In this document: positions 1 through 7,851 of the stretch, piece after piece
Layout of the letters: the number at the start of each line of letters is the position of its first letter
Position numbering within the stretch: position 1 is the first letter of the stretch
Assembly: GCF_006335005.1 (NCBI RefSeq)
Contig: NZ_VDMP01000025.1
Location: 121,781-180,827 of the forward strand
Reading direction: 5' to 3'
Origin: Nocardioides albidus
GTDB taxonomy: Bacteria; Actinomycetota; Actinomycetes; Propionibacteriales; Nocardioidaceae
DNA length: 59,047 nucleotides
Translations under genes and position numbers: made by a program
Notes under the pieces: model-generated
Seen by the model: the letters and a program-made list of their open reading frames with translations, nothing else
The model's database searches: none
Told to the model about the DNA's origin: nothing

Positions 1-526
1 TGAGGAAGACCGGCTTGCCCGGGATCTGCAGCGCGGCGAGGAGCTGGCCGGACTTCGAGTAGACCCACAGGTCGGGGCGCGAGGGGTTGTCGGTGCCGGG
101 GTTGGCGATGCCGTTGGCGCCGGCGTCGTTGATACCGTTGGGGCCGCCGGCGACGTACACCCGGCCCTTGTCGTCGACCGTGATGCCGCGGGCGGTGAAC
201 CGGCCGTCGGTGCCGTTGCCGGCGAGCCACTCGCGGGTCTGCGCGACGCCCACCTTGCCGCGGTGGATCTCGCCGCCGGTGACCTCGCTGACGTAGAAGC
301 GGCCGCGCTTCTCGTCGGCGCCGATGCCCTCGAACTTGGAGCCGGCAGGGTTGGTGGCGGGGTCGACCGGGTCGCCGGTGAGCAGGTAGCTGGCGGCGGG
401 GCCGTGGCCACGGTCGGGGTCGGTGTCGGCGTTCGCGGCCGTCGTACCGGCGAGCACGGCGGTGGCGAGGACGGCGGTGCTGGTCAGGGTGCTGGCGATG
501 ACGTGGATGGGCTTCATGACCCTCAT
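1..526 (-). CDS. Secreted SMP-30/NHL-like beta-propeller protein, 3' end missing
   Basis: The gene enters the window from the left, so only the first 175 or so residues are seen. A Sec-type signal peptide (two Thr/Ala-rich hydrophobic turns ending near ANA-DTD) is followed by short repeats such as FEGIGADEKRGRFYVSEV and GITVDDKGRVYVAGG. These are typical blades of SMP-30/gluconolactonase or NHL-type propellers. ATG at 526 is preceded by GAGG at seven bases; an in-frame ATG at 517 is the alternative. The catalytic part is outside the window, so enzyme activity cannot be judged. It is divergent from the sensor kinase gene. Confidence 0.6.
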   Translation of the reverse strand, partial: MRVMKPIHVIASTLTSTAVLATAVLAGTTAANADTDPDRGHGPAASYLLTGDPVDPATNPAGSKFEGIGADEKRGRFYVSEVTGGEIHRGKVGVAQTREWLAGNGTDGRFTARGITVDDKGRVYVAGGPNGINDAGANGIANPGTDNPSRPDLWVYSKSGQLLAALQIPGKPVFL

Positions 527-627
527 CCTGCCGCCTCGTGGACGCCGGAACGTCCGGCAGCCGGCTAGTGGTCGATAGCCGAATGGTTGATGCCGCCGAC
601 CGTCGATCTCCCTACGCTGGGGCAGCC

Positions 628-1878
628 ATGTCTGTCCTCCCCGCCTCCCGCCGGCCCGGCGAGCACGGCATCCTCGCGCCCGCGAGCCGCCTGGACCGGT
701 GGCTGCTGGTCGTGCTGGTGGTGCTGCTGGCGGCCTGCGCGGCGCGGTACGTCGACCGGCACGGTCTCGGCACGACCGGCGTCGCGATCCTGGCCGGCGC
801 GGCGGTGCTGGGCCTGGCCTACGCGACCCGCGGCCTGCTGGCCGACCGGAGCTGGTGGCCGACCGCGTGGGTCAGCGGCATGGTCGTGCTCTGGGGCGCC
901 CTGACGGCCCTCGCGCCGTCGTTCGCGTGGTGCGCGGTGCCGGTCGCGTTCGCCGTGCTGCAGGTGCTGCCCTTCGCCTGGGCGGTGGGCACGGTCGTGC
1001 TGATGACGGTGCACCTGACGCTCGCCTGGCAGCGCATCATCAGCGGGTTCGATCCGGTGCAGGTGGCCGGGCCGATCGGCATCGCGCTGGTCACCGTGCT
1101 CGCCTACCGCGCCCTCGACAACGAGTCCCGGGCCCGGCAGGACCTCGTCGACCGGCTCGTCGAGGCGCAGGCCGAGCTCGCCGAGGAGCAGCACCGCACG
1201 GGCGCCCTCGCCGAGCGGACCCGCCTCTCCCGCGAGATCCACGACTCCGTCGGCCAGGGTCTCTCCAGCATCAACCTGCTCCTCCAGGCCGCCGAGCAGG
1301 CCTGGGACAGCCAGCCCGCGACCGCGCGCGGACACGTGCGCACCGCGGCCGCGACCGCCCGCGACGGTCTCGACGAGGTACGCCGGGTGGTGCGCGACCT
1401 CGCTCCCGCCGACCTCGCCGGCGACGTCACCGGCACCGCCCTGCCCGACGCGCTGCGCCGCGCGGCCGACCAGTGGGCCCAGGCGGCGCCCGGCATGCGG
1501 GTCGAGGTCCGCGTGGACGGCGCGCCCGCCGTCGTACCTCCCGACGTGGCGGCGGCTCTGGTCCGCAGCGCCCGCGGCGCCCTCGCCAACGTGCGCGAGC
1601 ACGCCCAGGCCCAGCGGGTCGCGCTGACCCTGACCTACCACCTCGACGAGGTGGTGCTCGACGTGCGCGACGACGGCCGCGGGTTCGAGCCCGCGCACGT
1701 GCGGGCCTCCGGGACGCGGGGCCGCGGGCTGGCCGGGATCCGCGACCGGGCCCGGGCGCTCGGCGGCCGCGCGGACGTCGAGAGCGCGCCGGGCGAGGGC
1801 ACGACCGTGTCGATCCGCTTCCCCGTCCCCGCCCCCACGGCACCCCCGCACGCACCCCCGCAGAAGGAGATCCGATGA
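628..1878 (+). CDS. NarL-type sensor histidine kinase
   Basis: A 416-residue membrane sensor kinase. Residues 25-165 form about five or six hydrophobic segments with no large extracellular domain. A short coiled region (165-198) leads into a HisKA_3 dimerisation helix with the motif SREIHDSVGQGLSS, where His205 is the predicted phosphoacceptor. A HATPase_c domain follows, with RDDGRGFEP and GRGLAGIRDRARALGG. The chosen ATG opens just before SVLPASRR; an upstream in-frame ATG at 538 would add an uncharged-looking spurious leader. The stop overlaps the regulator start by ATGA, so the two are translationally coupled. The stimulus is unknown; nothing adjacent reveals it. Confidence 0.9.
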   Translation: MSVLPASRRPGEHGILAPASRLDRWLLVVLVVLLAACAARYVDRHGLGTTGVAILAGAAVLGLAYATRGLLADRSWWPTAWVSGMVVLWGALTALAPSFAWCAVPVAFAVLQVLPFAWAVGTVVLMTVHLTLAWQRIISGFDPVQVAGPIGIALVTVLAYRALDNESRARQDLVDRLVEAQAELAEEQHRTGALAERTRLSREIHDSVGQGLSSINLLLQAAEQAWDSQPATARGHVRTAAATARDGLDEVRRVVRDLAPADLAGDVTGTALPDALRRAADQWAQAAPGMRVEVRVDGAPAVVPPDVAAALVRSARGALANVREHAQAQRVALTLTYHLDEVVLDVRDDGRGFEPAHVRASGTRGRGLAGIRDRARALGGRADVESAPGEGTTVSIRFPVPAPTAPPHAPPQKEIR

Positions 1879-2501
1879 TCCGGATCGTGCTGGTCGACGA
1901 CCACCCCGTCGTGCGCGCCGGACTCCGCGCGCTCGTAGACGGCCAGGAGGACCTGTCCGTGGTCGGCGAGGCCGACGGACTGGCCCGGGCCCGTGAGGTG
2001 GTCGGCGCCGACCGGCCCGACGTCGTCCTCATGGACCTCAGCCTCGGCGACGGACAGGCCGGAGGCGCCGAGGTCACCGCCGCCCTGCGCGCGCTGCCCG
2101 AGCCGCCGGAGGTGCTCGTGCTCACCACCTACGACACCGAGTCCGACATCCTGCGCGCCCTCGAGGCCGGCGCCCGCGGCTACCTCCTCAAGGACGCACC
2201 GCCCGAGGAGCTGTTCGCCGGCATCCGCGCCACCGCCCGCGGCGAGACCGTCCTGGCCCCGTCGGTCGCCGCCACCCTGGTCCGGCGGACGACGCCCGGT
2301 GCCGTGACGATCACCGAGCGCGAGGTCGAGGTGCTCGAGCTGCTCTCCCGCGGGCTCGGCAACAAGGAGATGGCGCGCGAGCTGTTCGTCTCCGAGGCGA
2401 CCGTGAAGTCACACCTCTCACACATCTACACCAAGCTCGGCGTCGACACCCGGGCCGGCGCCGTCGCCGCCGCGATCGAGCGGCGGATCATCCGGGCCTG
2501 A
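1875..2501 (+). CDS. LuxR/NarL family response regulator
   Basis: A 208-residue cognate regulator of the preceding kinase. The receiver domain (1-120) has the acidic pair D8/D9, phospho-acceptor D54 in VVLMDLSLG, and a conserved Lys in YLLKDAPPEEL. The C-terminal LuxR helix-turn-helix (about 145-208) contains ITEREVEVLELLSRGLGNKE and SEATVKSHLSHIYTKLGV. The start overlaps the kinase stop by four bases. Targets are not evident; the deaminase 34 bp downstream may be in the same transcript. Confidence 0.93.
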   Translation: MIRIVLVDDHPVVRAGLRALVDGQEDLSVVGEADGLARAREVVGADRPDVVLMDLSLGDGQAGGAEVTAALRALPEPPEVLVLTTYDTESDILRALEAGARGYLLKDAPPEELFAGIRATARGETVLAPSVAATLVRRTTPGAVTITEREVEVLELLSRGLGNKEMARELFVSEATVKSHLSHIYTKLGVDTRAGAVAAAIERRIIRA

Positions 2502-2535
2502 GTCGCAATCCACCGAGCTGAGGAGGCACCCTGTC

Positions 2536-3015
2536 ATGACCGTGTCCGCCGAGGACCTGCGTCACCTGGAGCGCTGCGTCGAGCTGGCCGAGGCCGCTGT
2601 CGCGGCCGGCGACGAGCCGTTCGGCTCGGTGCTGGTGGCCGCCGACGGCACCGTGCTGATGGAGGACCACAACCACGTCAGCGGCGGCGACCGCACCCGG
2701 CACCCCGAGCTCGCCATCGCGCTCTGGGCGGCCGAGCACCTGCCGCCGGCCGATCGCGCCGGGCTGACCGTCTACACCTCGGGCGAGCACTGCGCGATGT
2801 GCGCCGCGGCGCACGCCTGGGCCGGCCTCGGCCGGATCGTGTTCGCCACCTCCACCCCGCAGCTCGTCGCGTGGCTCGACGAGCTCGGCCTCCCGCCCGC
2901 GCCCGTCGCCCCGCTGCGGATCGCCGACGTCGCGCCCGGGGTGCCGGTCGACGGCCCGGTGGAGGAGTACGCCGAGCGGGTCCGGGCGCTGCACGTCCGG
3001 CATCACCGGGGCTGA
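2536..3015 (+). CDS. Nucleoside/guanine deaminase-like CDA-fold protein
   Basis: A 159-residue zinc-dependent deaminase of the cytidine/deoxycytidylate deaminase superfamily. The usual HAE zinc/proton-shuttle motif appears as HPE (in TRHPELAIALWAA). The second zinc site appears as HCAMC (in SGEHCAMCAAAHAWAGLGR) instead of PCxxC. All metal ligands and the catalytic Glu are therefore kept. The HPEL version is seen in a branch annotated as nucleoside deaminase; the exact base (guanine, cytosine or another) cannot be told from sequence. A strong AGGAGG lies about ten bases before the ATG. Confidence 0.85.
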   Translation: MTVSAEDLRHLERCVELAEAAVAAGDEPFGSVLVAADGTVLMEDHNHVSGGDRTRHPELAIALWAAEHLPPADRAGLTVYTSGEHCAMCAAAHAWAGLGRIVFATSTPQLVAWLDELGLPPAPVAPLRIADVAPGVPVDGPVEEYAERVRALHVRHHRG

Positions 3016-3027
3016 TCGGGCTCTGAG

Positions 3028-4230
3028 TCAACCGAGTTCGGCGAGCGGCACCTTCGGGTCGCGGACGGCGTCGCTCGCCGGGCGTCCGACGACCGCGCGC
3101 AATGGGTCGATCGCGTCCCAGTCGTTCAGGTGCATGCCGGCGACCACGCGGTCGCCGCGCAGCCACAGCACGCTGCCCTGGCGGGCGGCGAGATCGCCGC
3201 GGACCACGAGGTCGTCGTAGCCCTCCGGACCCGGGTGGCCGACGTACTCCATGCCGAGGTCGTACTGGTCGGTGAAGAAGTAGGGCAGCCGGGTGTAGGG
3301 CTCGTCCTCGCCGAGCATGACCCGCGCGGCGTGGCGGCCGTGCTGGATGGCGGTGTCCCAGTGCTCGACGCGGACCCGGCCGCCGAGGGCGGGGTGGTCG
3401 TGGTTGGCGACGTCGCCGGCGGCGAGGACGTGGGGGTCGGAGGTCCGCAGCCGCGCGTCGACCAGGACGCCGTTGTCGACGGCCAGGCCGCCGGCGGCGG
3501 CGAGCGAGTCGGACGGCGTGACGCCGACGGCGACCAGCAGCAGGTCGGCGACGACGGGCTCGACGTCCTCGAGCCGCACCACGGCCGCGCCGTCGTCGTG
3601 CTCGACCCCGCTCACGCTCACGCCGAGGCGCAGGTCGACGCCGTGCTCGCGGTGCAGGTCGGCGAACACCGTCGCGAGCTCGTCGCCGAGCACCCGCTGC
3701 AGGGGGAGGGGCGCGGACTCCAGGACGGTGACCTCGGCGCCGCGCTGGCGGGCCGCGGAGGCGACCTCGAGCCCGATCCAGCCGGCGCCGATGATCGCGA
3801 TCCGGGAGCCCTCGGTCAGCCGGTCGCGCAGGGTCAGTGCCTCGTCCAGCGTGCGCAGGTGGACGACCGGGGCGCCGGAGGAGTCGGCCATCGGCAGGTG
3901 GCGCGGCTGGGCGCCGGTCGCCAGCAGCAGCCGGTCGTAGGGCACCTCCTCGGCGCCGAGGCGCACCCGGCGCCGGTCGAGGTCGATCGCCGTCGCGGGC
4001 GTGCTGACGCGAAGGTCGACGTCGCGCTCGTCGTACCACTCGCGGTCGTGGACGAAGACCGAGTCGGGCTCGTCGGAGCCGAGCAGCAGGCCCTTGGAGA
4101 GCGGGGGCCGCTCGTAGGGGACGTACTGCTCCTCGCCGACGACCACGATGTCGCCGGTGTGGCCCTGCTCGCGCAGCTCGTCGACCGCGTTGGCCGCCGC
4201 CAGACCGGCGCCCACCACCACGATGTTCAT
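3028..4230 (-). CDS. FAD-dependent oxidoreductase, ferredoxin reductase type
   Basis: A 400-residue pyridine-nucleotide-disulfide family flavoprotein like rhodocoxin or putidaredoxin reductase. The N-terminal FAD fingerprint is VVVGAGLAAANAVDELR, and YVPYERPPLSKGLLLG is typical of ferredoxin reductases. A second Rossmann motif (IAIIGAGWIGLEVASAARQRG, about 145-165) binds NAD(P)H. The FAD-contacting HVLAAGDVANH follows, then a Reductase_C domain (RVRVEHWDTAIQHG to the end). No redox-active CxxC is present. The ATG overlaps the folE stop (ATGA), so the two are co-translated. No ferredoxin or P450 lies next to it; its electron acceptor is unknown. Confidence 0.88.
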   Translation of the reverse strand: MNIVVVGAGLAAANAVDELREQGHTGDIVVVGEEQYVPYERPPLSKGLLLGSDEPDSVFVHDREWYDERDVDLRVSTPATAIDLDRRRVRLGAEEVPYDRLLLATGAQPRHLPMADSSGAPVVHLRTLDEALTLRDRLTEGSRIAIIGAGWIGLEVASAARQRGAEVTVLESAPLPLQRVLGDELATVFADLHREHGVDLRLGVSVSGVEHDDGAAVVRLEDVEPVVADLLLVAVGVTPSDSLAAAGGLAVDNGVLVDARLRTSDPHVLAAGDVANHDHPALGGRVRVEHWDTAIQHGRHAARVMLGEDEPYTRLPYFFTDQYDLGMEYVGHPGPEGYDDLVVRGDLAARQGSVLWLRGDRVVAGMHLNDWDAIDPLRAVVGRPASDAVRDPKVPLAELG

Positions 4231-4832
4231 CGCCGCCCCCTCGTCAGGTCGAGGAACTCCGCCCGGCTGCGGGCGTCGTCACGCAGCTGGCCGAACAGGG
4301 CCGAGGTGAGGGTCCGGGAGCCGGTCGCGCGGGCGCCGCGCAGGCTCATGCAGGTGTGCTGGGCGTCGATGACGACCCCGACGCCGCGCGGCTCCAGGGC
4401 CCGCTGCAGGTGGTCGGCGATCCGCTTGGTCAGCCGCTCCTGGGTCTGCGGCCGGCGGGCGTGGTGGTCGACCATCCGCGCGAACTTCGACAGCCCGAGG
4501 ATCCGGCCCCCGGGCAGGTAGCCGACGTGGGCGACGCCGACGAACGGCAGCATGTGGTGCTCGCACAGGGACTGGACCGGGATGTCCTCGACCAGGACCA
4601 GCTCGTCGTACTCGTCGTCGTTGGGGAAGGTCGTCAGCTCGAACTCCGGCGGCGAGGTCAGCTCGACCAGCGCGTCGACCATCCGTCGCGGCGTGTCGAC
4701 GAGGTGCTCGACGCTCAGGTCGAGACCGAGCGCGCTGAGCAGGTCGACGGCGGCCACCTGCGCGGCCGCACGATCGACCGACGGGGCCTCGGTCACGATC
4801 CGCGGGCGCCACCGGTCTTCTAAAACGGTCAT
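4227..4832 (-). CDS. folE: GTP cyclohydrolase I (type IA)
   Basis: A 201-residue zinc enzyme that opens GTP to dihydroneopterin triphosphate, the first step of folate and pterin synthesis. The zinc ligands are present as C90 and H93 in SLCEHHMLPF and C161 in QHTCMS. The signature LSKFARMVDHHARRPQTQE and the C-terminal GSRTLTSALFG are intact, so activity is expected. It stands away from other folate genes and is coupled to a flavoprotein, so it may be a second, regulated copy serving a special purpose (inference). The start lies directly at the expected transcription start of the promoter described separately. Confidence 0.93.
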   Translation of the reverse strand: MTVLEDRWRPRIVTEAPSVDRAAAQVAAVDLLSALGLDLSVEHLVDTPRRMVDALVELTSPPEFELTTFPNDDEYDELVLVEDIPVQSLCEHHMLPFVGVAHVGYLPGGRILGLSKFARMVDHHARRPQTQERLTKRIADHLQRALEPRGVGVVIDAQHTCMSLRGARATGSRTLTSALFGQLRDDARSRAEFLDLTRGRR

Positions 4833-4868
4833 ACGTTCTATTTAGAACCCGGTCGGCCCGCTTGTCAA
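4832..4868 (-). promoter_or_regulatory. Apparent leaderless folE promoter with palindrome over the -10 region
   Basis: Read on the minus strand, TTGACA (4868-4863) is followed after 18 bases by TAAATA (4844-4839), or after 17 by CTAAAT. The A of the folE ATG (4832) falls about seven bases further on, where transcription should start, and there is no Shine-Dalgarno. The palindrome GTTCTA-AA-TAGAAC (4835-4848) covers the -10 box, and a further TTCTAAAA lies at 4818-4825 inside the gene. The -35 box overlaps the stop codon of the upstream gene. The sequences are direct observations; repressor binding is inference. Confidence 0.6.
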
Positions 4869-5155
4869 CCGCCACTGACCGCCGCGAGCACGGCGTCGAG
4901 CTTCGCCTTGAGCTCGGGCACCTCGTCGAGCAGCACCAGCTTGTCGTTGAGGTCGCCGAGCAGCCCCTCCACCTGCCCGAGCACCTCCCGCGTCTGCGCC
5001 AAGGTCGCGTCGACGGTGGTCAGCTTGCCGTCGACGTCGGCCAGCGTCGTGCCCACCGTGCCGAGCGTCGTGTCGACGTTGGCGAGCGCCACCTCGGCGT
5101 TCTTGAGCACCTTGTCGGCGCGCTTGAGGACGTCGGCGACGGGGTTGAGACCCAC
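4865..5155 (-). CDS. Small heptad-repeat coiled-coil protein, unknown function
   Basis: A 96-residue acidic helical protein with no recognised family. The middle (27-76) is an almost exact run of seven-residue repeats: VDTTLGT, VGTTLAD, VDGKLTT, VDATLAQ, TREVLGQ, VEGLLGD. This predicts a long amphipathic helix or coiled coil of the phasin or apolipoprotein-like kind. GTG at 5155 is chosen because AAGGAG lies six bases upstream. The gene follows the MpaB-family gene after 41 bp and is probably in its transcript. A lipid- or granule-binding role would fit the fold, but nothing proves it. Confidence 0.75.
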   Translation of the reverse strand: MGLNPVADVLKRADKVLKNAEVALANVDTTLGTVGTTLADVDGKLTTVDATLAQTREVLGQVEGLLGDLNDKLVLLDEVPELKAKLDAVLAAVSGG

Positions 5156-5196
5156 GGGTTTCTCCTTCGGTACGACGGACGCGTGGGGCAACTGTG

Positions 5197-6273
5197 TCAG
5201 TTCAGCCGGCCCAGCACGGGTTCCGACTCGACGAGCCCGGCGTCGCTCGGCTCCTCGCCGCGGCCGAACACCCGCTCGTGCTGCTTGGCCCGCCAGGCCA
5301 GGTGCGCCTCGGCCGGCCGCTCGTAGCCGTAGCGCCGCTGCGCCTCGTGCGGCGTGAGGACCTCCGGGTTCACAGGCGGCACGCCGAGCAGGACCGGCGC
5401 GACCACCGGGACCGTGCTGGGAGACAGCAGCCGGAGGATCCGCAGCTGGAGCGTCGCGCTCATCGCGATCGCGGCGAACGTCGTGCGGAGCACCGGCCGG
5501 GCCACGACGTCCATCGCCCGCGGCTGGGTCACCCCGCCCATCTCCCGCATCCAGTGCGGGAGCGTCGCGATGACGCCGGCCCGGAAGAACCGGCCGACGA
5601 CCCACCGCGCCGGCCGCAGCACGGGCGGCACGTCGACCAGCTGGCGCACGTCCATGAGATGGGCCATCGCGCGGCGGGCGATGGGCGAGCCGGACATGGC
5701 CGGGCGCATCCGCTCGTAGTACGCGTGCAGCTCGGCGCGCGAGCGCGGCACGTCGTCGGGCGAGCAGGTCTGCAGCTCGGCGGCGCGGGCGCACTCCGCC
5801 CAGTACTGGGCCTCCTCCGCCTCGGAGAGCCGGCCCGGCCCGTACATCTCGTAGGCCTTCAGGACCGAGTGCCAGCCGGTGACGAGGATCCACAGCTGGG
5901 AGTCGGGGTCGTTGGCGTCGTACCGCCCGCCGCCGTAGGGCTCGGTGCCGATCGCCTTGCTGTGCACCTTCACCAGGACGTCGGCCGCGTGGGCGGCCGT
6001 CCGGCTGTCGCCGAACGCGACGAGCGCGAAGTAGTGGATCGTGCGGTCGTAGCGGGTCCTCGGACGCCGGTAGATGTCCTGGGTGCGGTCGACGGAGGCC
6101 ACCAGGTCGGGGTCCAGCTCCTCGACGACGACCGCTCGGCTGAAGCCGATGGTGAGCGACGTCGGGTAGCCCCAGACCTTCCAGGCCACCGACCCGGGGC
6201 CGAAGAAGCCGTGGTCGACGGCGGGCGCGATCTCGCGGGAGCCCCCGCGGCGGTCTGTCGGTAGGAGAGCCAT
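5197..6273 (-). CDS. MpaB-family oxygenase (DUF2236)
   Basis: A 358-residue member of the DUF2236 or MpaB/latex-clearing-protein-like family of haem-dependent oxygenases. Family marks are the N-terminal FFGPGSVAWKVWGYPTSL, the central VHSKAIGTEPYGGGRYDAND with the following DSQLWILVTGWHSVLKAYE helix, and a His-rich helical core. There is no signal peptide, so it should act in the cytoplasm. It is divergent from a TetR gene across a 55-bp gap holding a perfect palindrome, so the TetR protein is its likely repressor. The substrate is unknown. Confidence 0.85.
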   Translation of the reverse strand: MALLPTDRRGGSREIAPAVDHGFFGPGSVAWKVWGYPTSLTIGFSRAVVVEELDPDLVASVDRTQDIYRRPRTRYDRTIHYFALVAFGDSRTAAHAADVLVKVHSKAIGTEPYGGGRYDANDPDSQLWILVTGWHSVLKAYEMYGPGRLSEAEEAQYWAECARAAELQTCSPDDVPRSRAELHAYYERMRPAMSGSPIARRAMAHLMDVRQLVDVPPVLRPARWVVGRFFRAGVIATLPHWMREMGGVTQPRAMDVVARPVLRTTFAAIAMSATLQLRILRLLSPSTVPVVAPVLLGVPPVNPEVLTPHEAQRRYGYERPAEAHLAWRAKQHERVFGRGEEPSDAGLVESEPVLGRLN

Positions 6274-6285
6274 CGCCCCAGAATG

Positions 6286-6299
6286 CTACACATGTGTAG
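6286..6299. promoter_or_regulatory. Perfect 14-bp palindrome between mpaB-like and tetR genes
   Basis: CTACACATGTGTAG reads the same on both strands and lies between the two divergent start codons (13 bp from the oxygenase ATG and 29 bp from the tetR ATG). Size, symmetry and place fit a TetR-family operator controlling both genes. The palindrome is seen directly; the binding protein is inferred. Confidence 0.65.
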
Positions 6300-6328
6300 T
6301 AAATGGAAGAGCGGTCTAGGGTGGCGCC

Positions 6329-6940
6329 ATGTCCGAGCCGGCCCGCAAGCGACGCCCGTACGCCGCCCGCGTGCCGATGGCCGAGCGCCGCGAGCAGCTG
6401 CTCGACGCCGCGCTGACCGTCATCGACCGCGACGGCTACGACGGGGTGTCGATCGACGCCATCGCCAAGGAGGCCGGGGTGACCCGGCCGGTGGTGTACG
6501 GCGCCTTCGACGGGCTCGGCCCGCTGCTGAGCGCCCTCCTCGACCGTCAGCAGCAGCGCGCGATCGCCCAGCTGTACGCCGCGCTCCCGCTCACCGCCCT
6601 CGCCAGCACGCCGCGGAGGATCGTCGAGCGAGCCGTGCCGGCGCTGCACGCGATGGTGCTCGCCGACCCGCTCACCTGGCGAGCGATCCTGCAGTCGCCG
6701 GCGAACGTGCCGGACGTCGTCCGCGACCGGATCGAGAGCGACCGGGCCCGCGTGCGCGGCACGATCGAGACGATGCTCGCCGCCGTCCTCCCCGCCGGGA
6801 CGGACGTGGAGGTGCTCGCGCACGCGATCCTCGCGGTCCTCGACCACTTCGGCCAGCTCGTGCTCGCCGAGCCGGAGCGGTTCACCGCCGAGCGCCTGAC
6901 CGCCGCCGCACGCGCGATGATCGGAGCATGGCTCCCGTGA
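6329..6940 (+). CDS. TetR/AcrR family transcriptional regulator
   Basis: A 203-residue regulator. The N-terminal helix-turn-helix (20-66) carries REQLLDAALTVIDRDGYDGV and DAIAKEAGVTRPVVYGAF, the TetR signature. The rest is a helical ligand-binding domain that cannot be assigned. It is divergent from the MpaB-like oxygenase, with a palindromic operator between them, and overlaps the GNAT gene downstream. It probably represses both itself and the oxygenase, and the inducer may be the oxygenase substrate (inference). Confidence 0.9.
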   Translation: MSEPARKRRPYAARVPMAERREQLLDAALTVIDRDGYDGVSIDAIAKEAGVTRPVVYGAFDGLGPLLSALLDRQQQRAIAQLYAALPLTALASTPRRIVERAVPALHAMVLADPLTWRAILQSPANVPDVVRDRIESDRARVRGTIETMLAAVLPAGTDVEVLAHAILAVLDHFGQLVLAEPERFTAERLTAAARAMIGAWLP

Positions 6941-7410
6941 GTTCCCCCCTCGTCCGGCTCGCGACCCCCGCCGACGCGTTCGTCGTCGGCGGCCTGCTGT
7001 TCGACTTCAACACCGAGTTCGAGACGGCCACGCCGAGCGCGGCCGACTTCGGCGACCGGTTCACCACACTCCTGGCCCGGCCGGACGTCCTCGTCGTCCT
7101 GGCCGAGGACCCGGCCGGCGAAGCGACCGGGTTCGGCTACCTCACCCTGCGCCCCACGCCGTACGGCGACGGCCCGCTCGCCCAGCTCGAGGAGCTCTAC
7201 GTCCTCCCCGACCTGCGCGACCGCGGCATCGGCACCGCCCTGCTGACCCGGGCGCTGGCCGAGGTGGAGAGCAGGGGCGCGATCGAGATGCTCATCAACG
7301 TCGACGAGGTCGACGTCGACACGCGCCGGTTCTACGAGCGGCACGGGTTCACGAACATCGAGCCCGGCCAGGACTACCGGATGCTGTGCTACCTGCGCGA
7401 GCTCGCGTGA
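6928..7410 (+). CDS. GNAT family N-acetyltransferase
   Basis: A 160-residue single-domain acetyltransferase. The acetyl-CoA loop is seen as DLRDRGIGTALLTRALAEVE, followed by the typical DTRRFYERHGF at the C-terminal helix-strand. ATG at 6928 and GTG at 6937 are both possible starts; the GTG gives a 4-base overlap with the tetR stop and a GGAG about ten bases upstream. Either way the gene is translationally linked to tetR. The acceptor substrate is not predictable. Confidence 0.85.
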   Translation: MAPVSSPLVRLATPADAFVVGGLLFDFNTEFETATPSAADFGDRFTTLLARPDVLVVLAEDPAGEATGFGYLTLRPTPYGDGPLAQLEELYVLPDLRDRGIGTALLTRALAEVESRGAIEMLINVDEVDVDTRRFYERHGFTNIEPGQDYRMLCYLRELA

Positions 7411-7453
7411 GCCTCTTCAAGACGTTGTCGGCGCGGACAGGCATGGTGGAGCC

Positions 7454-7840
7454 ATGACCACTCCCGTCACCGAGCTCATCGCCTTCACCATCGACTCCGC
7501 CGACGCCGCCGCGCTCGCCCGGTTCTACGCCGACCTCACCGGCGGCGAGGTGACCGGGGACTACCCCGAGTACTGCTACGCCTCCGCCTCCGTCCTGGGC
7601 GCGACCTTCAACTTCCAGACCGTGCAGGACTACGCGCGCCCCCAGTGGCCGGGCCAGGAGCACCCGCAGCAGTTCCACCTCGACTTCCGGGTCCCCGACC
7701 TGGAGGCGGCGACCGAGCACGCCACCTCGCTCGGCGCGACGGTCGCCGACACGCAGCCGGCCGCTGCGGTGGGCGGCGCCTGGCGGGTCATGCTCGACCC
7801 CGACGGCCCCCCGTTCTGCCTCTGCCCGCCGCAGGAGTGA
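7454..7840 (+). CDS. VOC-family (glyoxalase/bleomycin resistance-like) protein
   Basis: A 128-residue vicinal-oxygen-chelate protein with two beta-alpha-beta-beta-beta modules. The first begins ELIAFTIDSADAAALARFYADLTGG, and the C-terminal module holds QQFHLDFRVPDLEAATEHATSLGA and MLDPDGPPFCL. A His in HLDF and an acidic residue near the end could bind a metal. It stands alone between the GNAT gene and the convergent aldehyde dehydrogenase. The substrate is unknown. Confidence 0.82.
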   Translation: MTTPVTELIAFTIDSADAAALARFYADLTGGEVTGDYPEYCYASASVLGATFNFQTVQDYARPQWPGQEHPQQFHLDFRVPDLEAATEHATSLGATVADTQPAAAVGGAWRVMLDPDGPPFCLCPPQE

Positions 7841-7851
7841 CACCGGACCGG

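Noticed and set aside
565..1851. A 428-codon minus-strand frame opposite the sensor kinase
   Set aside because: It has no domain and mirrors the kinase codons; the kinase has all conserved boxes.
3028..4832. folE plus flavoprotein considered as part of a deazapurine or pterin natural-product cluster
   Set aside because: No QueD/QueE/QueC-like or tailoring genes are nearby, so there is no support beyond the pair itself.
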